NCBI GenBank assembly: GCA_016936495.1 | Contig: JAFGXT010000026.1 | Coordinates: forward strand, 1 to 39,318 | Reading direction: 5' to 3' | Length of the DNA stretch: 39,318 nucleotides | Source of the DNA: Victivallales bacterium | GTDB taxonomy: Bacteria > Verrucomicrobiota > Lentisphaeria > Victivallales > SZUA-371 | Part shown: positions 13,485 through 22,025 of the stretch, one piece after another | Layout: each line of letters starts with the position of its first letter | Position numbering within the stretch: the stretch's first letter is position 1 | Notes under the pieces: model-generated | What the model was told of the DNA's origin: nothing | The model's input: only the letters and a program-made list of their open reading frames with translations | Databases searched by the model: none | Position numbers and translations under genes: made by a program

Positions 13485-14678
13485 ATGGATATAGAAGCAG
13501 CAAAATTGACATATTGCAGAAAAAAGAAAGGATTGAGCCAGGAAGAATTGGGCAAAAAACTGGGTCTATCTAAACAGATGGTATCTCACTGGGAAAATGC
13601 CCGCAATGAGGTTCCACCGAAGTACCACCAGAAGATAGCTGAAGCCTTAGGAATTGAATTACATGAGATTCTCACGACTGATGTTGATTCCCATTTTTAT
13701 GCTTCGGTCTCTGCAAATCTCGGAAGCCCTCAAGGAAGAGAAACATCTAGGCAAGAAGATAAACGTGAACTGGAATTTTGGCAAAAAAATATAAAATCAC
13801 TTCCTGAATCACCATTTAAAGACTGGCTTAAAGATAGAATTGAAACTCTTCGATCCCAGCCGGAAAAATCATATAGCGATAAACTTATTCCCTTAGGCAT
13901 AAGTGATGAGTTATTTAAATCTATTATAAAACACTGTAAAGGCAATAAAACCATATCAGACGAAATGCTCGAACGTAGACAAATATTTTCTGCAGATCTT
14001 GAAAACATATTGCCATATGTGGAAAATGATTTGCCAGACGAACAAAAAGAATATTATTCCAATGAAAATCTTCAAAAAATATTTAATATCCATGAATGGC
14101 TGAAATTCAGAGATATAGCTATTCCTTATACAGACGAATTAACACTGATATTGGATGGTGGAAGAAAAAGACAGGAAATTAAAACTGATTGGAACCGATC
14201 AGAAGTAAAATCGGTAAAAACAGGGGAGTTAAGAGAAGTGCCAGTAATATCTTTTGCTCAGGCGGCGGGGTATGAACCCGCCCTTGAACCTATTGATGAT
14301 TATGCCAAAGAGTGTTCAGACATTACCGAAGTTTTTAGCAGTGAGATAAAACCTGGATATTTCGCGCTTAGGGTAGAAGGTGATTCAATGTCTCCCGAAT
14401 TTCCTCATGGAACCAACTTGCTGGTGGCTGGCGGTGAATTTCCCCAACGCAGTGATATAGTCGTGGCAAAACTCCGGGACGGACAAGTTGTCGTAAAGAG
14501 ATATGAACGTAAGAATAACGTCATAGAACTGCTTTCAGAAAATCCAAAAGGTAAAAGTTTTAAATGGCATTGCAAAGAAGATCCTAACTTCGTAATCTGG
14601 ATGTATCCGGTGATCGAAGTCAATTTAAAGCTGCGCGATCGGCGTTGGGAAAGAATAAAAAACGGAAACGGGAGGTGA
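13485..14678 (+). CDS. CI/LexA-like phage repressor with S24 peptidase domain, unusually long
   Basis: 397 residues from ATG 13485 (GGGAGG about 11 bases upstream). The frame runs back to 13386, but those codons cover the promoter and are rejected. Residues 8-60 are an XRE-type helix-turn-helix (KKGLSQEELGKKLGLSKQMV). The last 130 residues are an S24 domain: cleavage-type Ala-Gly in ISFAQAAGYEP, catalytic Ser in VEGDSMSPEFP, catalytic Lys in VVKRY. RecA-stimulated self-cleavage, and so SOS induction of the prophage, is expected. Between them lie about 190 residues of charged helical sequence, where most such repressors have 20-60. It should repress the leftward and rightward promoters just upstream. 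Confidence 0.9.
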   Translation: MDIEAAKLTYCRKKKGLSQEELGKKLGLSKQMVSHWENARNEVPPKYHQKIAEALGIELHEILTTDVDSHFYASVSANLGSPQGRETSRQEDKRELEFWQKNIKSLPESPFKDWLKDRIETLRSQPEKSYSDKLIPLGISDELFKSIIKHCKGNKTISDEMLERRQIFSADLENILPYVENDLPDEQKEYYSNENLQKIFNIHEWLKFRDIAIPYTDELTLILDGGRKRQEIKTDWNRSEVKSVKTGELREVPVISFAQAAGYEPALEPIDDYAKECSDITEVFSSEIKPGYFALRVEGDSMSPEFPHGTNLLVAGGEFPQRSDIVVAKLRDGQVVVKRYERKNNVIELLSENPKGKSFKWHCKEDPNFVIWMYPVIEVNLKLRDRRWERIKNGNGR

Positions 14679-14684
14679 ATAAAT

Positions 14685-14933
14685 ATGTTGAATGAACTTA
14701 AATGTCCGCACTGCGGGGGAATGATGGAACGCCGAACCTTGAACGGCGGCTGTGCTCTAAACGCAACACTGGGAATTATATCTCTGGCTATCGGTATTTC
14801 GCTATTCTTTTCTCCGCTGTTTTGGCTGGGGATTCCCCTGTGTATATTTGCGCTGTATATAATTATTTTCGGAATCAATCACAAGCCGGTATGGATGTGT
14901 AAATCATGTGGTAGCATAATTGAGCGGGCTTAA
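14685..14933 (+). CDS. Zinc-ribbon membrane protein
   Basis: 82 residues. LKCPHCGG at the start and MCKSCGSI at the end form two CxxC pairs. Between them are two adjacent hydrophobic helices (ATLGIISLAIGISLFFSPLF and LGIPLCIFALYIIIFG). The chain would cross the membrane twice, with both cysteine pairs on the same side forming one zinc ribbon. GGGAGGTG lies before the ATG; the gene starts 7 bases after the repressor stop, so it is probably expressed from the prophage. Function unknown. Confidence 0.65.
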   Translation: MLNELKCPHCGGMMERRTLNGGCALNATLGIISLAIGISLFFSPLFWLGIPLCIFALYIIIFGINHKPVWMCKSCGSIIERA

Positions 14934-14934
14934 A

Positions 14935-15414
14935 ATGAAAAATCTATTATTATTATTATTGGTGCTGCTGTTTTCCGCCTCATTATCAGCGGAAACATTG
15001 CAAGGGACAGTTTATTGGGTCGGGGATGGAGATACCTTTATTATGGGGATAGGGGATAGGTTGATCCGAATCCGGATATGGGGAATTGACGCGCCGGAAA
15101 AACAAATGGTCGATGGCGATATATCTACCGCCATATTGAAAAATTTCATTGAAGGCAAACGTGTTACTTGTATAAACAAAGGAGAACATCGCAATAGAAT
15201 CGTCGCACAGGTTTTTTACCGGCAGCGCGATGTTGCGCTGGAATTACTGAAAATGGGCGCGGTCTGGTGGTCGGACAAATATGCCCCGGATCAGGAAGAT
15301 TATAAAATAACCTTTAATGATGCCATTAAAAACAAACGCGGTTTGTGGGCCTTTGGAACCCCCGAACCACCGTGGCAATGGCGAAAACTCCATAAGGAAA
15401 TTGCAGAAGAATGA
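14935..15414 (+). CDS. Secreted thermonuclease-like (SNase) protein
   Basis: 159 residues from ATG 14935; a TTG at 14920 is less likely because the ATG directly starts a clean signal peptide (MKNLLLLLLVLLFSASLSA). The mature part has the SNase fold motifs: VGDGDTF, then IRIWGIDAPEKQ with the catalytic Arg and Asp-x-Pro-Glu, then HRNRIVAQVFYRQRDVALEL and GLWAFGTPEPPWQWR. SNase homologues cut DNA and RNA with calcium. Export suggests activity in the periplasm or outside the cell. It lies between the repressor and the SNIPE-like gene and may be cargo that degrades incoming DNA or scavenges nucleic acid; that is inference. Confidence 0.85.
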   Translation: MKNLLLLLLVLLFSASLSAETLQGTVYWVGDGDTFIMGIGDRLIRIRIWGIDAPEKQMVDGDISTAILKNFIEGKRVTCINKGEHRNRIVAQVFYRQRDVALELLKMGAVWWSDKYAPDQEDYKITFNDAIKNKRGLWAFGTPEPPWQWRKLHKEIAEE

Positions 15415-15536
15415 AAGAAGTCTCATGCAATTGCATAGGGTTACTTCCTCCGGGTAAATTGATTTAAAGTCTGGAGACAGAATTGAAAATGTTTGTGCTA
15501 AAAAAATAATGAATATAATAATGGGAGGATAAAGTC

Positions 15537-16892
15537 ATGTGGGTTTTTATTTTTATGCTATTGATAATACTATTGGGGGTGTCTCTAACTATCGCAATAG
15601 ACCGCTGGGCTGAACTGACAAAAATAAAAAAGAAATACCGCTCAGTTATTGACGCCGAAGAAGAAAGTGAAAAAATCTTAGCCGAAACCCATAGACGAAT
15701 CGCCGAGCAAGAACAAAAAATGTTGTCAGAGACAAATGCGTTTAAAGCAGAGCTTGAAAGCATGAGACTCACATATATTGACTTAACTAAAGATATTGAC
15801 GATAAAGAAAATGCCGCCACTGCATTAGATAGAAAAATAGAAGCCCTAACTGAAAGGGATATATTATATTCAAAAGGCTTTTATGAATTTCATTATAACT
15901 TCGATCAACTTGTTGATTATGAACGTCGATTAAGCAACATTAAAAACAGACAGAAAGATTTAATTTCATCTTCATGTGCAATATATAATGATTCCCATAT
16001 GGACAAAAAATCATTTAACATGTTATCAAAACTCATATTGAGGGCATTTAATAGCGAATGTCGTGAAATGGTTACGCGCGTGGATTATAAAAATATTGTA
16101 ACATTTGAAGAAAGAGCTCGAAAGGCATATGAACAGATTAATAAAATAGCATCATCATATGGGCTTTCCATGGATAAATCCCTTCTGGATTTTAGCATAG
16201 AAGAACTTCGCTTGGTCTATGAATTCCAATGCAAAAAACAACAAGAAGCCGAAGAGCAACGCCGCATAAAAGAGATAATGCGTGAAGAAATAAAGGCGCA
16301 ACGCGAATATGAAAAAGCATTACAAGACGCCGAAAAAGAAGAAAATTCATATTTGCGCCAGCTGGAAAAAGCACTGGAAGAATCAAAAAAAGTTACAGGC
16401 GCAAGATACGAGCTTATGATGGATAAAATATCCCTGTTGGAACAGCAATTGGAACAAGCGCGTGAGGCAAAGGAAAGAGCCATAAGTCAAGCTCAATTAA
16501 CCAAATCAGGTCATGTTTATATCATATCAAATATAGGCTCATTCGGAGAACACATTTACAAGATAGGTATGACCAGAAGACTTGAACCATTAGATAGAGT
16601 GCGTGAATTGGGAGATGCCTCGGTACCATTTGCATTTGATGTTCATGCTATGGTTTATTCCGAAGATGCCCCGGCACTGGAAAATGCACTTCACCGCGCT
16701 TTCGAAGATAATAGAGTGAATAAAGTAAATTCCCGTAAAGAATTTTTTAAGGTTCATATCGATGACATAGAACAGGAAGTAAAAAAACATAGTGAAAGCC
16801 TGTATGTTACTAAATTAGCCGAAGCCAAAGAATACAGGATGTCTTTATCCATGAGCGAAGAAGAATCCATTGAAGCAGCCATAGCAATATAA
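15537..16892 (+). CDS. Membrane-anchored DUF4041/GIY-YIG nuclease, SNIPE-like anti-phage protein
   Basis: 451 residues. Residues 1-24 are a membrane helix (MWVFIFMLLIILLGVSLTIA). A coiled coil follows to about 105, then a DUF4041-type region (SKGFYEFHYNFDQLVDYERR, then LSNIKNRQKDLI). A second long coiled coil lies at about 240-325. The C-terminal T5orf172/GIY-YIG domain has SGHVYIISNIGSFGEHIYKI, then GMTRRLEPLDRVREL, the catalytic-type Glu in ALENALHRAF and NSRKEFFKV. This order matches the SNIPE defence protein as I recall it: a membrane nuclease that cuts phage DNA during injection. GGGAGG precedes the ATG. The gene is AT-rich compared with its surroundings and lies in the cargo slot between repressor and integrase. 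Defence function is inferred from architecture. Confidence 0.82.
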   Translation: MWVFIFMLLIILLGVSLTIAIDRWAELTKIKKKYRSVIDAEEESEKILAETHRRIAEQEQKMLSETNAFKAELESMRLTYIDLTKDIDDKENAATALDRKIEALTERDILYSKGFYEFHYNFDQLVDYERRLSNIKNRQKDLISSSCAIYNDSHMDKKSFNMLSKLILRAFNSECREMVTRVDYKNIVTFEERARKAYEQINKIASSYGLSMDKSLLDFSIEELRLVYEFQCKKQQEAEEQRRIKEIMREEIKAQREYEKALQDAEKEENSYLRQLEKALEESKKVTGARYELMMDKISLLEQQLEQAREAKERAISQAQLTKSGHVYIISNIGSFGEHIYKIGMTRRLEPLDRVRELGDASVPFAFDVHAMVYSEDAPALENALHRAFEDNRVNKVNSRKEFFKVHIDDIEQEVKKHSESLYVTKLAEAKEYRMSLSMSEEESIEAAIAI

Positions 16893-16919
16893 ACTTTTAA
16901 TACCCAAGGAAGCCACACA

Positions 16920-18392
16920 ATGAAATATCTTATCTATGCTCGTGTCAGCCCGCGCGGCTCTGATTTCGAAGGAGAAACGTCTATCTCGATGCAGATACAA
17001 TACTGCCGGGAATATGTCAAATTTCACGGTGGCGAAGTGCTGGATGTTAAATCCGATGAATTTGTTTCAGGTAAAGACACAAACCGCCCGGCGTTCTCCG
17101 GCATAATGGCGGAACTCGAATCCGGAAAAGCCGAATGGGATACCATCATCGTTTACAAGCTTTCACGCATGACCCGCAGCCTGCGTGACGGCGCCAATAT
17201 CTTTGCATCTTTGTTTGCCCAGGGTAAAGGCTTTGTTTCAGCTACGGAAAACCTTGATTTTTCCAGCCCGGCCGGACGCGCTATGCTTGGCATGATGCAG
17301 GTTTTTAACCAGTTTGAGCGCGAACAAGGTGCGGAAAACGTCCGCAATAAAATGATCTCTATCGCAAAACAAGGTTTGTGGCCATCTGGCAGTGCTCCAT
17401 TTGGATATGCCAGGGGAAATAAAAAAGACAATAAACTTTATCCCGACGCCAGAAAAGCCTCCATAGTTCGCGATATTTTTGAAATGTATGCGTCAGAAAA
17501 AATCACAACTAGAGATATTTGCTGTAAATATAAAAAGGTATTGACCAAATCGAGGATACTTTCAATTCTTAGGGATAAAACCTACCTCGGGAAAATCTGC
17601 TACGCTAATGCGGAATATCCAGGCGCGCACGATCCTATCATATCACAAGAGTTATTTGATCGCGTGCAGCGCAAACTGCCTAAACCAAAGGAGCACAGCC
17701 GACCCAAAGCCTATAAATACCCCTTTGTGCTGACTGGCCTTGTCTATTGCCAATGCGGACGGCGAATGACGCCAGGAACCGCCAAAAGCGGCGCATATGC
17801 TTACTACACATGTACCGACACTCTGGATTGCAAAACTAGAGTATCCGCGCCCAAGCTGGAAAAAGCCGCGTTAGACTTCCTTGGTCAGCTCGACATACGC
17901 GATGAAGTCTTTGCTGCCACTTTGCGAAAGATTGAAGAAAAACGTGATATGACAATCAAAGAAATACAACCGGAAATAGCCAGACTTAAAAAAGCCATAT
18001 CAGAAGCCAACACGGAACGCGAACGCATTTTCTCTGTTCTTACCGCCGGCAATCTGAATGATGAAATAAAACAAATGGCAAACGAAAAAATGGAACACAT
18101 ATCATCTGAATTGACCACATTAAAAACCCGACTTGCCATATACGAACAAGAAACCAGTTCCGACACAGACATATATCATTTTGCCATGGATTTATTAAAA
18201 CAGACCAAAAGGCTAAGCAAAGACCTTTCTGAAATCAATGATCCGGACATACAACGCCGCCTGTTACTTTCTCAACTGCAAAAGATTCAGGCATTAGGCA
18301 ATGATGAATATCAAATCTATCCCGCTTACACGGAAAGTTCGACTAAAGGTATAAAGTGGTACACGGGGTGGGACTCGAACCCACATGTCTGA
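16920..18392 (+). CDS. int: Large serine recombinase (phage integrase)
   Basis: 490 residues. The resolvase domain holds the catalytic Ser10 in YARVSPRGSD, with VYKLSRMTRSLRDG and FSSPAGRAMLGMMQVFNQFE. A recombinase domain (residues about 160-260) has APFGYARG and ILRDKTYLGKI. A zinc ribbon has VYCQCGRRM and the TCTDTLDCKTR pair, followed by a coiled coil at about 340-440, the standard large serine integrase layout. AAGGAAG precedes the ATG. The last 12 codons (WYTGWDSNPHV) are read from the complementary strand of the tRNA-Leu gene. This suggests that the attachment core lies in the tRNA 3' half and that the host tRNA sequence is shared by the phage att site. Confidence 0.92.
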   Translation: MKYLIYARVSPRGSDFEGETSISMQIQYCREYVKFHGGEVLDVKSDEFVSGKDTNRPAFSGIMAELESGKAEWDTIIVYKLSRMTRSLRDGANIFASLFAQGKGFVSATENLDFSSPAGRAMLGMMQVFNQFEREQGAENVRNKMISIAKQGLWPSGSAPFGYARGNKKDNKLYPDARKASIVRDIFEMYASEKITTRDICCKYKKVLTKSRILSILRDKTYLGKICYANAEYPGAHDPIISQELFDRVQRKLPKPKEHSRPKAYKYPFVLTGLVYCQCGRRMTPGTAKSGAYAYYTCTDTLDCKTRVSAPKLEKAALDFLGQLDIRDEVFAATLRKIEEKRDMTIKEIQPEIARLKKAISEANTERERIFSVLTAGNLNDEIKQMANEKMEHISSELTTLKTRLAIYEQETSSDTDIYHFAMDLLKQTKRLSKDLSEINDPDIQRRLLLSQLQKIQALGNDEYQIYPAYTESSTKGIKWYTGWDSNPHV

Positions 18393-18440
18393 GACACCAG
18401 AACCTAAATCTGGCGCGTATGCCAATTTCGCCACCCGTGC
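18357..18440 (-). tRNA. tRNA-Leu(UAG), with encoded CCA
   Basis: Folds by hand. Acceptor GCACGGG pairs with CCCGTGT. The anticodon stem CCAGA/TCTGG holds the loop TTTAGGT (anticodon TAG). A long variable arm, TGTC-TCA-GACA, marks a class II tRNA. The T arm is GTGGG-TTCGAGT-CCCAC, then A73 and an encoded CCA. 84 bases including CCA. The 3' half overlaps the end of the serine integrase gene on the other strand and marks the prophage-chromosome border. A TTGACA at 18479-18474 on the minus strand may be part of its promoter. Confidence 0.95.
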
Positions 18441-18492
18441 ACGGAAATATTAAATTAACCTGTAATTGCAGTTTGTCAATAGTAACATGTGT

Positions 18493-20397
18493 TTAATATG
18501 CTCTGGTATAACTGCGTCCTTCGTAATAATTCACAAAAGAACGGTTCACCACTCTGATTCCTCCCGGTGTAGGATAGTTTCCGGTAAAATACCAGTCTCC
18601 TTTATGATCCGGGCAGGAACGATGTAAATTCTCAATAGACTGATAAATTATTTTTATCTCAGCTCTTATATCTTTAGGTCTGAGCAATTCCGCGATCTTA
18701 TCAGATATCTGTTCTGCGGTAAATGGTTTATAAATATCCTGAACCGCATTGCGAATCGTTTCTGTCGTACCGTCAAGTTGAGCTTTAGCGTCCTTGTAGA
18801 CATTGTCGATAACGTCCTGTCGTCCGGTCTCTTTCAGCAATGCTATCGCCGCCTGGAAGGCAATAAATTCCTCCAATTTCGCCATGTCGATCCCGTAGCA
18901 GTCCAGATATCTGATCTGCGGCGCGGATGACACAAAAATAATACGTCGGGGACCTGTGCGGTCAAGAATCTTAAAAATGCTTTCGCGCAAAGTCGTACCG
19001 CGTACAATGGAGTCATCAAGCATCACCAGGGAGTCAACGCCGGGGCGGACAACCCCATAAGTTATGTCATAGACATGTGCCGCCAACTCATTGCGCGAAG
19101 AGCCTTGAGTGATAAAGGTACGCATTTTTGCGTCTTTTACCGCAACTTTCTCCCCTCGTGGGCGAATACTTAAAATTTTGTCGAGCTCTTCCGGGGTTGG
19201 TTTGTGATCCATCTCACACAGTATTTTTTTCTGGATATCCTGAGTATGTTCGCGTAAAGACTCCATAAGTCCCAAATAACATGTTTCCGCGGTATTGGGA
19301 ATAAAGCTGAAAACAGTGTTCTCAAAATCATCATTAATCTCTTTGCGGATGACCGGAGCAAGATGACGTCCAAGAGCTTTGCGTTCACGATAAATATCCA
19401 CATCTGTACCACGGGAAAAGTATATCCGTTCAAAAGAGCAGGGCTTTTTGGGCAGATCAGCGGCAAAGCGCTGGATGGAGATATCCCCGTTTTTCTTAAT
19501 TATAAGTGCATGTGCCGGTTCCAATTCCTGTACTTTATCCGATGAAATATTGAAGGCGGTCTGAATAGCCGGTCGTTCTGATGCCGCGACGACTACTTCA
19601 TCATCCTGATAGAAGAAGGCTGGACGGATTCCGGCGGGGTCGCGCAGGATAAATGAATCTCCATTGCCGATGAATCCGGACATGACATAACCGCCGTCCC
19701 ATTTTTTACAAGAGTTGCTCAGGACAGATTGCAAGTCAATATTTTCAGCGATAAGCTTGCTTATTTCCTGTTTGGAGTAGCCTTGCGAGCGATATTTTTT
19801 CACCAGAATGGCGTTTTCCTCGTCCAGAAAGTGTCCGATTTTCTCAAGAATGGTGGTAGTGTCTGAATATTCTTTAGGGTGCTGTCCGATGGAAATTAAT
19901 GTTTTAAACAGGTCGTCCACATTGGTGAGGTTGAAGTTGCCGGCAATAACCAGATTACGTGACATCCAGTTGTTTTCCCTTATGAACGGATGACAGGCGT
20001 CGATATTATTATTGCCGAAAGTACCATAACGCAGGTGTCCCAGAAAGACCTCACCGGAGAAGCGGACGTTGTCCTTGAGCCATTGCGAATCGTTTATCAT
20101 GTCTGGATTTTGCCGATAGACTTGTTCCAACTCCTTGTTAACGGTATCAAAAACGTCTTTAATAGGAGTGGAAGAATTGGAGCGTTCTCGTGATATGTAT
20201 CTATACCCGGGAGAGACATCAAATTTTACATTTGCGATACCGACACCATCCTGACCCCGGTTATGCTGTTTTTCCATCAGCAGATATAATTTGTTCAATC
20301 CGTAAAAGGGTGTACCATACTTTTGCTTATAGAAATCCAGTGGTTTCAGCAACCTTATCAGGACAATTCCACATTCATGTTTTATTGCTTCACTCAT
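18493..20397 (-). CDS. purF: Amidophosphoribosyltransferase-family protein (PurF-like, long form)
   Basis: 634 residues, longer than the usual 470-510 residues of PurF. The N-terminus reads MSEAIKHECGIVLI. Cys9 after a short propeptide is the class II glutaminase nucleophile, released by self-processing in this family. LMEKQHNRGQDGVGIA, GHLRYGTFGN, LRDPAGIRPAF and FSRGTDVDIYRERKALG are glutamine amidotransferase/PurF motifs. VMLDDSIVRGTTLRESI is the PRPP-binding loop. Extra length lies between the domains and at the C-terminus. Bacteroidetes-type genomes carry such long forms, sometimes beside an ordinary PurF, so whether this is the sole first enzyme of purine synthesis is not decidable here. 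A possible promoter (TTTACT, 17 bases, TATAAA) lies upstream. Confidence 0.82.
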   Translation of the reverse strand: MSEAIKHECGIVLIRLLKPLDFYKQKYGTPFYGLNKLYLLMEKQHNRGQDGVGIANVKFDVSPGYRYISRERSNSSTPIKDVFDTVNKELEQVYRQNPDMINDSQWLKDNVRFSGEVFLGHLRYGTFGNNNIDACHPFIRENNWMSRNLVIAGNFNLTNVDDLFKTLISIGQHPKEYSDTTTILEKIGHFLDEENAILVKKYRSQGYSKQEISKLIAENIDLQSVLSNSCKKWDGGYVMSGFIGNGDSFILRDPAGIRPAFFYQDDEVVVAASERPAIQTAFNISSDKVQELEPAHALIIKKNGDISIQRFAADLPKKPCSFERIYFSRGTDVDIYRERKALGRHLAPVIRKEINDDFENTVFSFIPNTAETCYLGLMESLREHTQDIQKKILCEMDHKPTPEELDKILSIRPRGEKVAVKDAKMRTFITQGSSRNELAAHVYDITYGVVRPGVDSLVMLDDSIVRGTTLRESIFKILDRTGPRRIIFVSSAPQIRYLDCYGIDMAKLEEFIAFQAAIALLKETGRQDVIDNVYKDAKAQLDGTTETIRNAVQDIYKPFTAEQISDKIAELLRPKDIRAEIKIIYQSIENLHRSCPDHKGDWYFTGNYPTPGGIRVVNRSFVNYYEGRSYTRAY

Positions 20398-20766
20398 TTG
20401 TCGCAGTATCTTAAAATTGTTTACTTCTTGTTTTTATATCAGTATCAGCAGAAAGAGTAAACTACCCGCATAATGGCATATATTCAACTCTTGTATTCAA
20501 TTTCTTTTGAAATTATATTTTTCCAGGGGACAGTCCACAACGTTCCGCTATGACATTTCTCTTTGTATTCTTTCATTATTGCGGGATAAAAATTTTTCAG
20601 GGCTGGACAAGAACGGAAGGCGTGAGCTGATAAGTTTATCCGGCATCTCCATGAATATTTTGTCTGTCGTGATAAACAAAAAACGCCGTCTTTGCGGGCG
20701 GCGTTATGTAAGTTTATTTTTATTCATTCGCCCCGGACTGTCAGCCGGGGCTTATGCTATTGACTT
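20398..20766. other. Intergenic region between purF-like gene and hpf
   Basis: 369 bases without a credible gene. The left part should hold the purF promoter (minus strand). The right part holds the hpf terminator (20675-20706) and a second hairpin, GCCCCGG/CCGGGGC at 20730-20751, which has no T run. An 87-codon plus-strand frame (20507-20770) crosses both hairpins, lacks a ribosome binding site and matches nothing I recognise. Confidence 0.6.
20675..20706 (-). terminator. Intrinsic terminator of the LPS/hpf operon
   Basis: On the minus strand AACGCCG, a short inner pair and loop, then CGGCGTT followed by TTTTTGTTT. It lies about 60 bases after the hpf stop codon, with a second GC-rich hairpin between. 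Confidence 0.8.
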
Positions 20767-21135
20767 CTAATCTAATTCGTATTCCAGTTCAGCTTCTTCA
20801 TCCAGGTCTTCAACGGGTGCGACTTCGCTCAAAGGCGTTTTCCGGTGATCCTGGACTTTATCCACGAGTTTTTTGATCTGGCTGGAAACCTTGTCAACCG
20901 CGGCGTCTATGGATTCATAAACGTCATAAGTTTCCGCGTCTGCTTCAAAAGTATGGTTTTTCATGTTGACGATGAGCTCAGCTTTATACCGGTTCTGGCT
21001 TTCCAGGCTCAGAATTGCGCGTATACTGGTTATCTTCAGCGATTTACGGGACATGATGTCCAGGGTTTTCGCTTCGATGTGCTGTTTCATTTCCTCTGTA
21101 ACCGTAACATGACGTCCACTGATAATTACTTGCAT
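20767..21135 (-). CDS. hpf: Ribosome hibernation-promoting factor, short HPF/YfiA family
   Basis: 122 residues. MQVIISGRHVTVTEEMKQHI, then YKAELIVNMKNHTFEADAET and DVYESIDAAVDKVSSQIKKL, is the HPF/YfiA fold, which binds the 30S decoding centre and stalls idle ribosomes. The C-terminus is an acidic tail (DLDEEAELEYELD) rather than the dimerisation domain of long HPF, so this is a short form. AAGGAGG precedes the ATG. Being last in the lpt operon matches proteobacteria, where hpf also follows lptB (usually with rpoN between); rpoN is absent here. Confidence 0.92.
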   Translation of the reverse strand: MQVIISGRHVTVTEEMKQHIEAKTLDIMSRKSLKITSIRAILSLESQNRYKAELIVNMKNHTFEADAETYDVYESIDAAVDKVSSQIKKLVDKVQDHRKTPLSEVAPVEDLDEEAELEYELD

Positions 21136-21150
21136 AATTATCCTCCTTAC

Positions 21151-21182
21151 TTTTTTTCCGCCTTACCGACAGGCGGTTTTTT
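21151..21182 (+). other. Hairpin with T tract in the lptB-hpf gap
   Basis: CCGCCT, 7-base loop, AGGCGG (21158-21176) flanked by T runs on both sides of the plus strand. Read on the plus strand it resembles an intrinsic terminator. For the lptB-hpf mRNA (minus strand) it is a stem between A runs, and so possibly a processing or stability element rather than a stop. Confidence 0.5.
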
Positions 21183-21205
21183 CTCCGGCTCCGCCGTCTG
21201 CAGCA

Positions 21206-21943
21206 CTACATAGTGAACTGCGGACCGAGATAAATCTCGCGGGCCTTATCATCATTCACCAGATAATCACTGGTTCCTTCACAAACGATATTGCCCTGGC
21301 ACATCAGATATGCCCGGTCAACCACCGCCAGCGTTTCCCTCACGTTATGATCGGTTATCAGTATCCCGAGATTTTTCTCTTTCAACTGACCGATGATCTG
21401 CTGAACGTCATAAACGGCGATCGGATCGACGCCGCTGAAGGGCTCATCCAGCAGGATAAAGGAGGGATTAGTTACCAGTGCGCGGGTGATCTCAAGCCGT
21501 CTGCGTTCTCCGCCGCTGAGGGTCATGGCCTTCTGTTTGGCGAGAGGAGCCAGCTCGAGTTCATCCAAGAGTTCCTTAAGACGCAACTTGCGTTCGCGTC
21601 TGGATATGTCTAATGTCTCAAGAATAGCCATTATATTGTCTTCAACCGTAAGCTTTCTGAATATCGACGGTTCCTGGGCGAGGTACCCCATTCCCATTCT
21701 GGCGCGTTTATACATTGGTTCATGGGAGATATCTACTCCCCGGAAGATCACTGTTCCCGTATCCGGTCGTATCAGCCCCATGGTCATATAAAAGCTGGTG
21801 GTCTTGCCCGCGCCGTTGGGTCCGAGAAGACCTACGACTTCGCCGGCTTTGACATTCAGCGAACAGTCGTTCACCACCCTTTTCCCGTGATATGCTTTTA
21901 CAAGATTTTTTGCTTCTATGAGCAATTCCTGTTGTTCACCCAT
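21206..21943 (-). CDS. lptB: LPS export ABC transporter ATPase LptB
   Basis: 245 residues, the usual length. Walker A is GLLGPNGAGKTTSFYM; the Q-loop is LAQEPSIFRKLTVEDN; the signature is LSGGERRRLE; Walker B is FILLDEPFSGVDPIAV; the H-loop is LITDHNVRET. The last two with the YLAQEPSIFR run are LptB-typical. It powers extraction of LPS from the inner membrane with LptF/LptG (not in the window) and LptC. It lies 82 bases after lptA and before hpf. Confidence 0.96.
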   Translation of the reverse strand: MGEQQELLIEAKNLVKAYHGKRVVNDCSLNVKAGEVVGLLGPNGAGKTTSFYMTMGLIRPDTGTVIFRGVDISHEPMYKRARMGMGYLAQEPSIFRKLTVEDNIMAILETLDISRRERKLRLKELLDELELAPLAKQKAMTLSGGERRRLEITRALVTNPSFILLDEPFSGVDPIAVYDVQQIIGQLKEKNLGILITDHNVRETLAVVDRAYLMCQGNIVCEGTSDYLVNDDKAREIYLGPQFTM

Positions 21944-22025
21944 TTTAATCCAGAACCTTTCATTTCTATAGTCTATTATACAGTTCAGCGGCGATTATAG
22001 AACCCCCCGGCAAATAATTTTTCAA

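Noticed and set aside
15425-15436. 12-base perfect palindrome ATGCAATTGCAT before the SNIPE-like gene
   Set aside because: It could be an operator, but it occurs once only and a short AT-rich palindrome is expected by chance at this scale.
20507-20770. An 87-codon plus-strand frame between purF and hpf
   Set aside because: It crosses the hpf terminator and a second hairpin, lacks a ribosome binding site and resembles nothing known to me.
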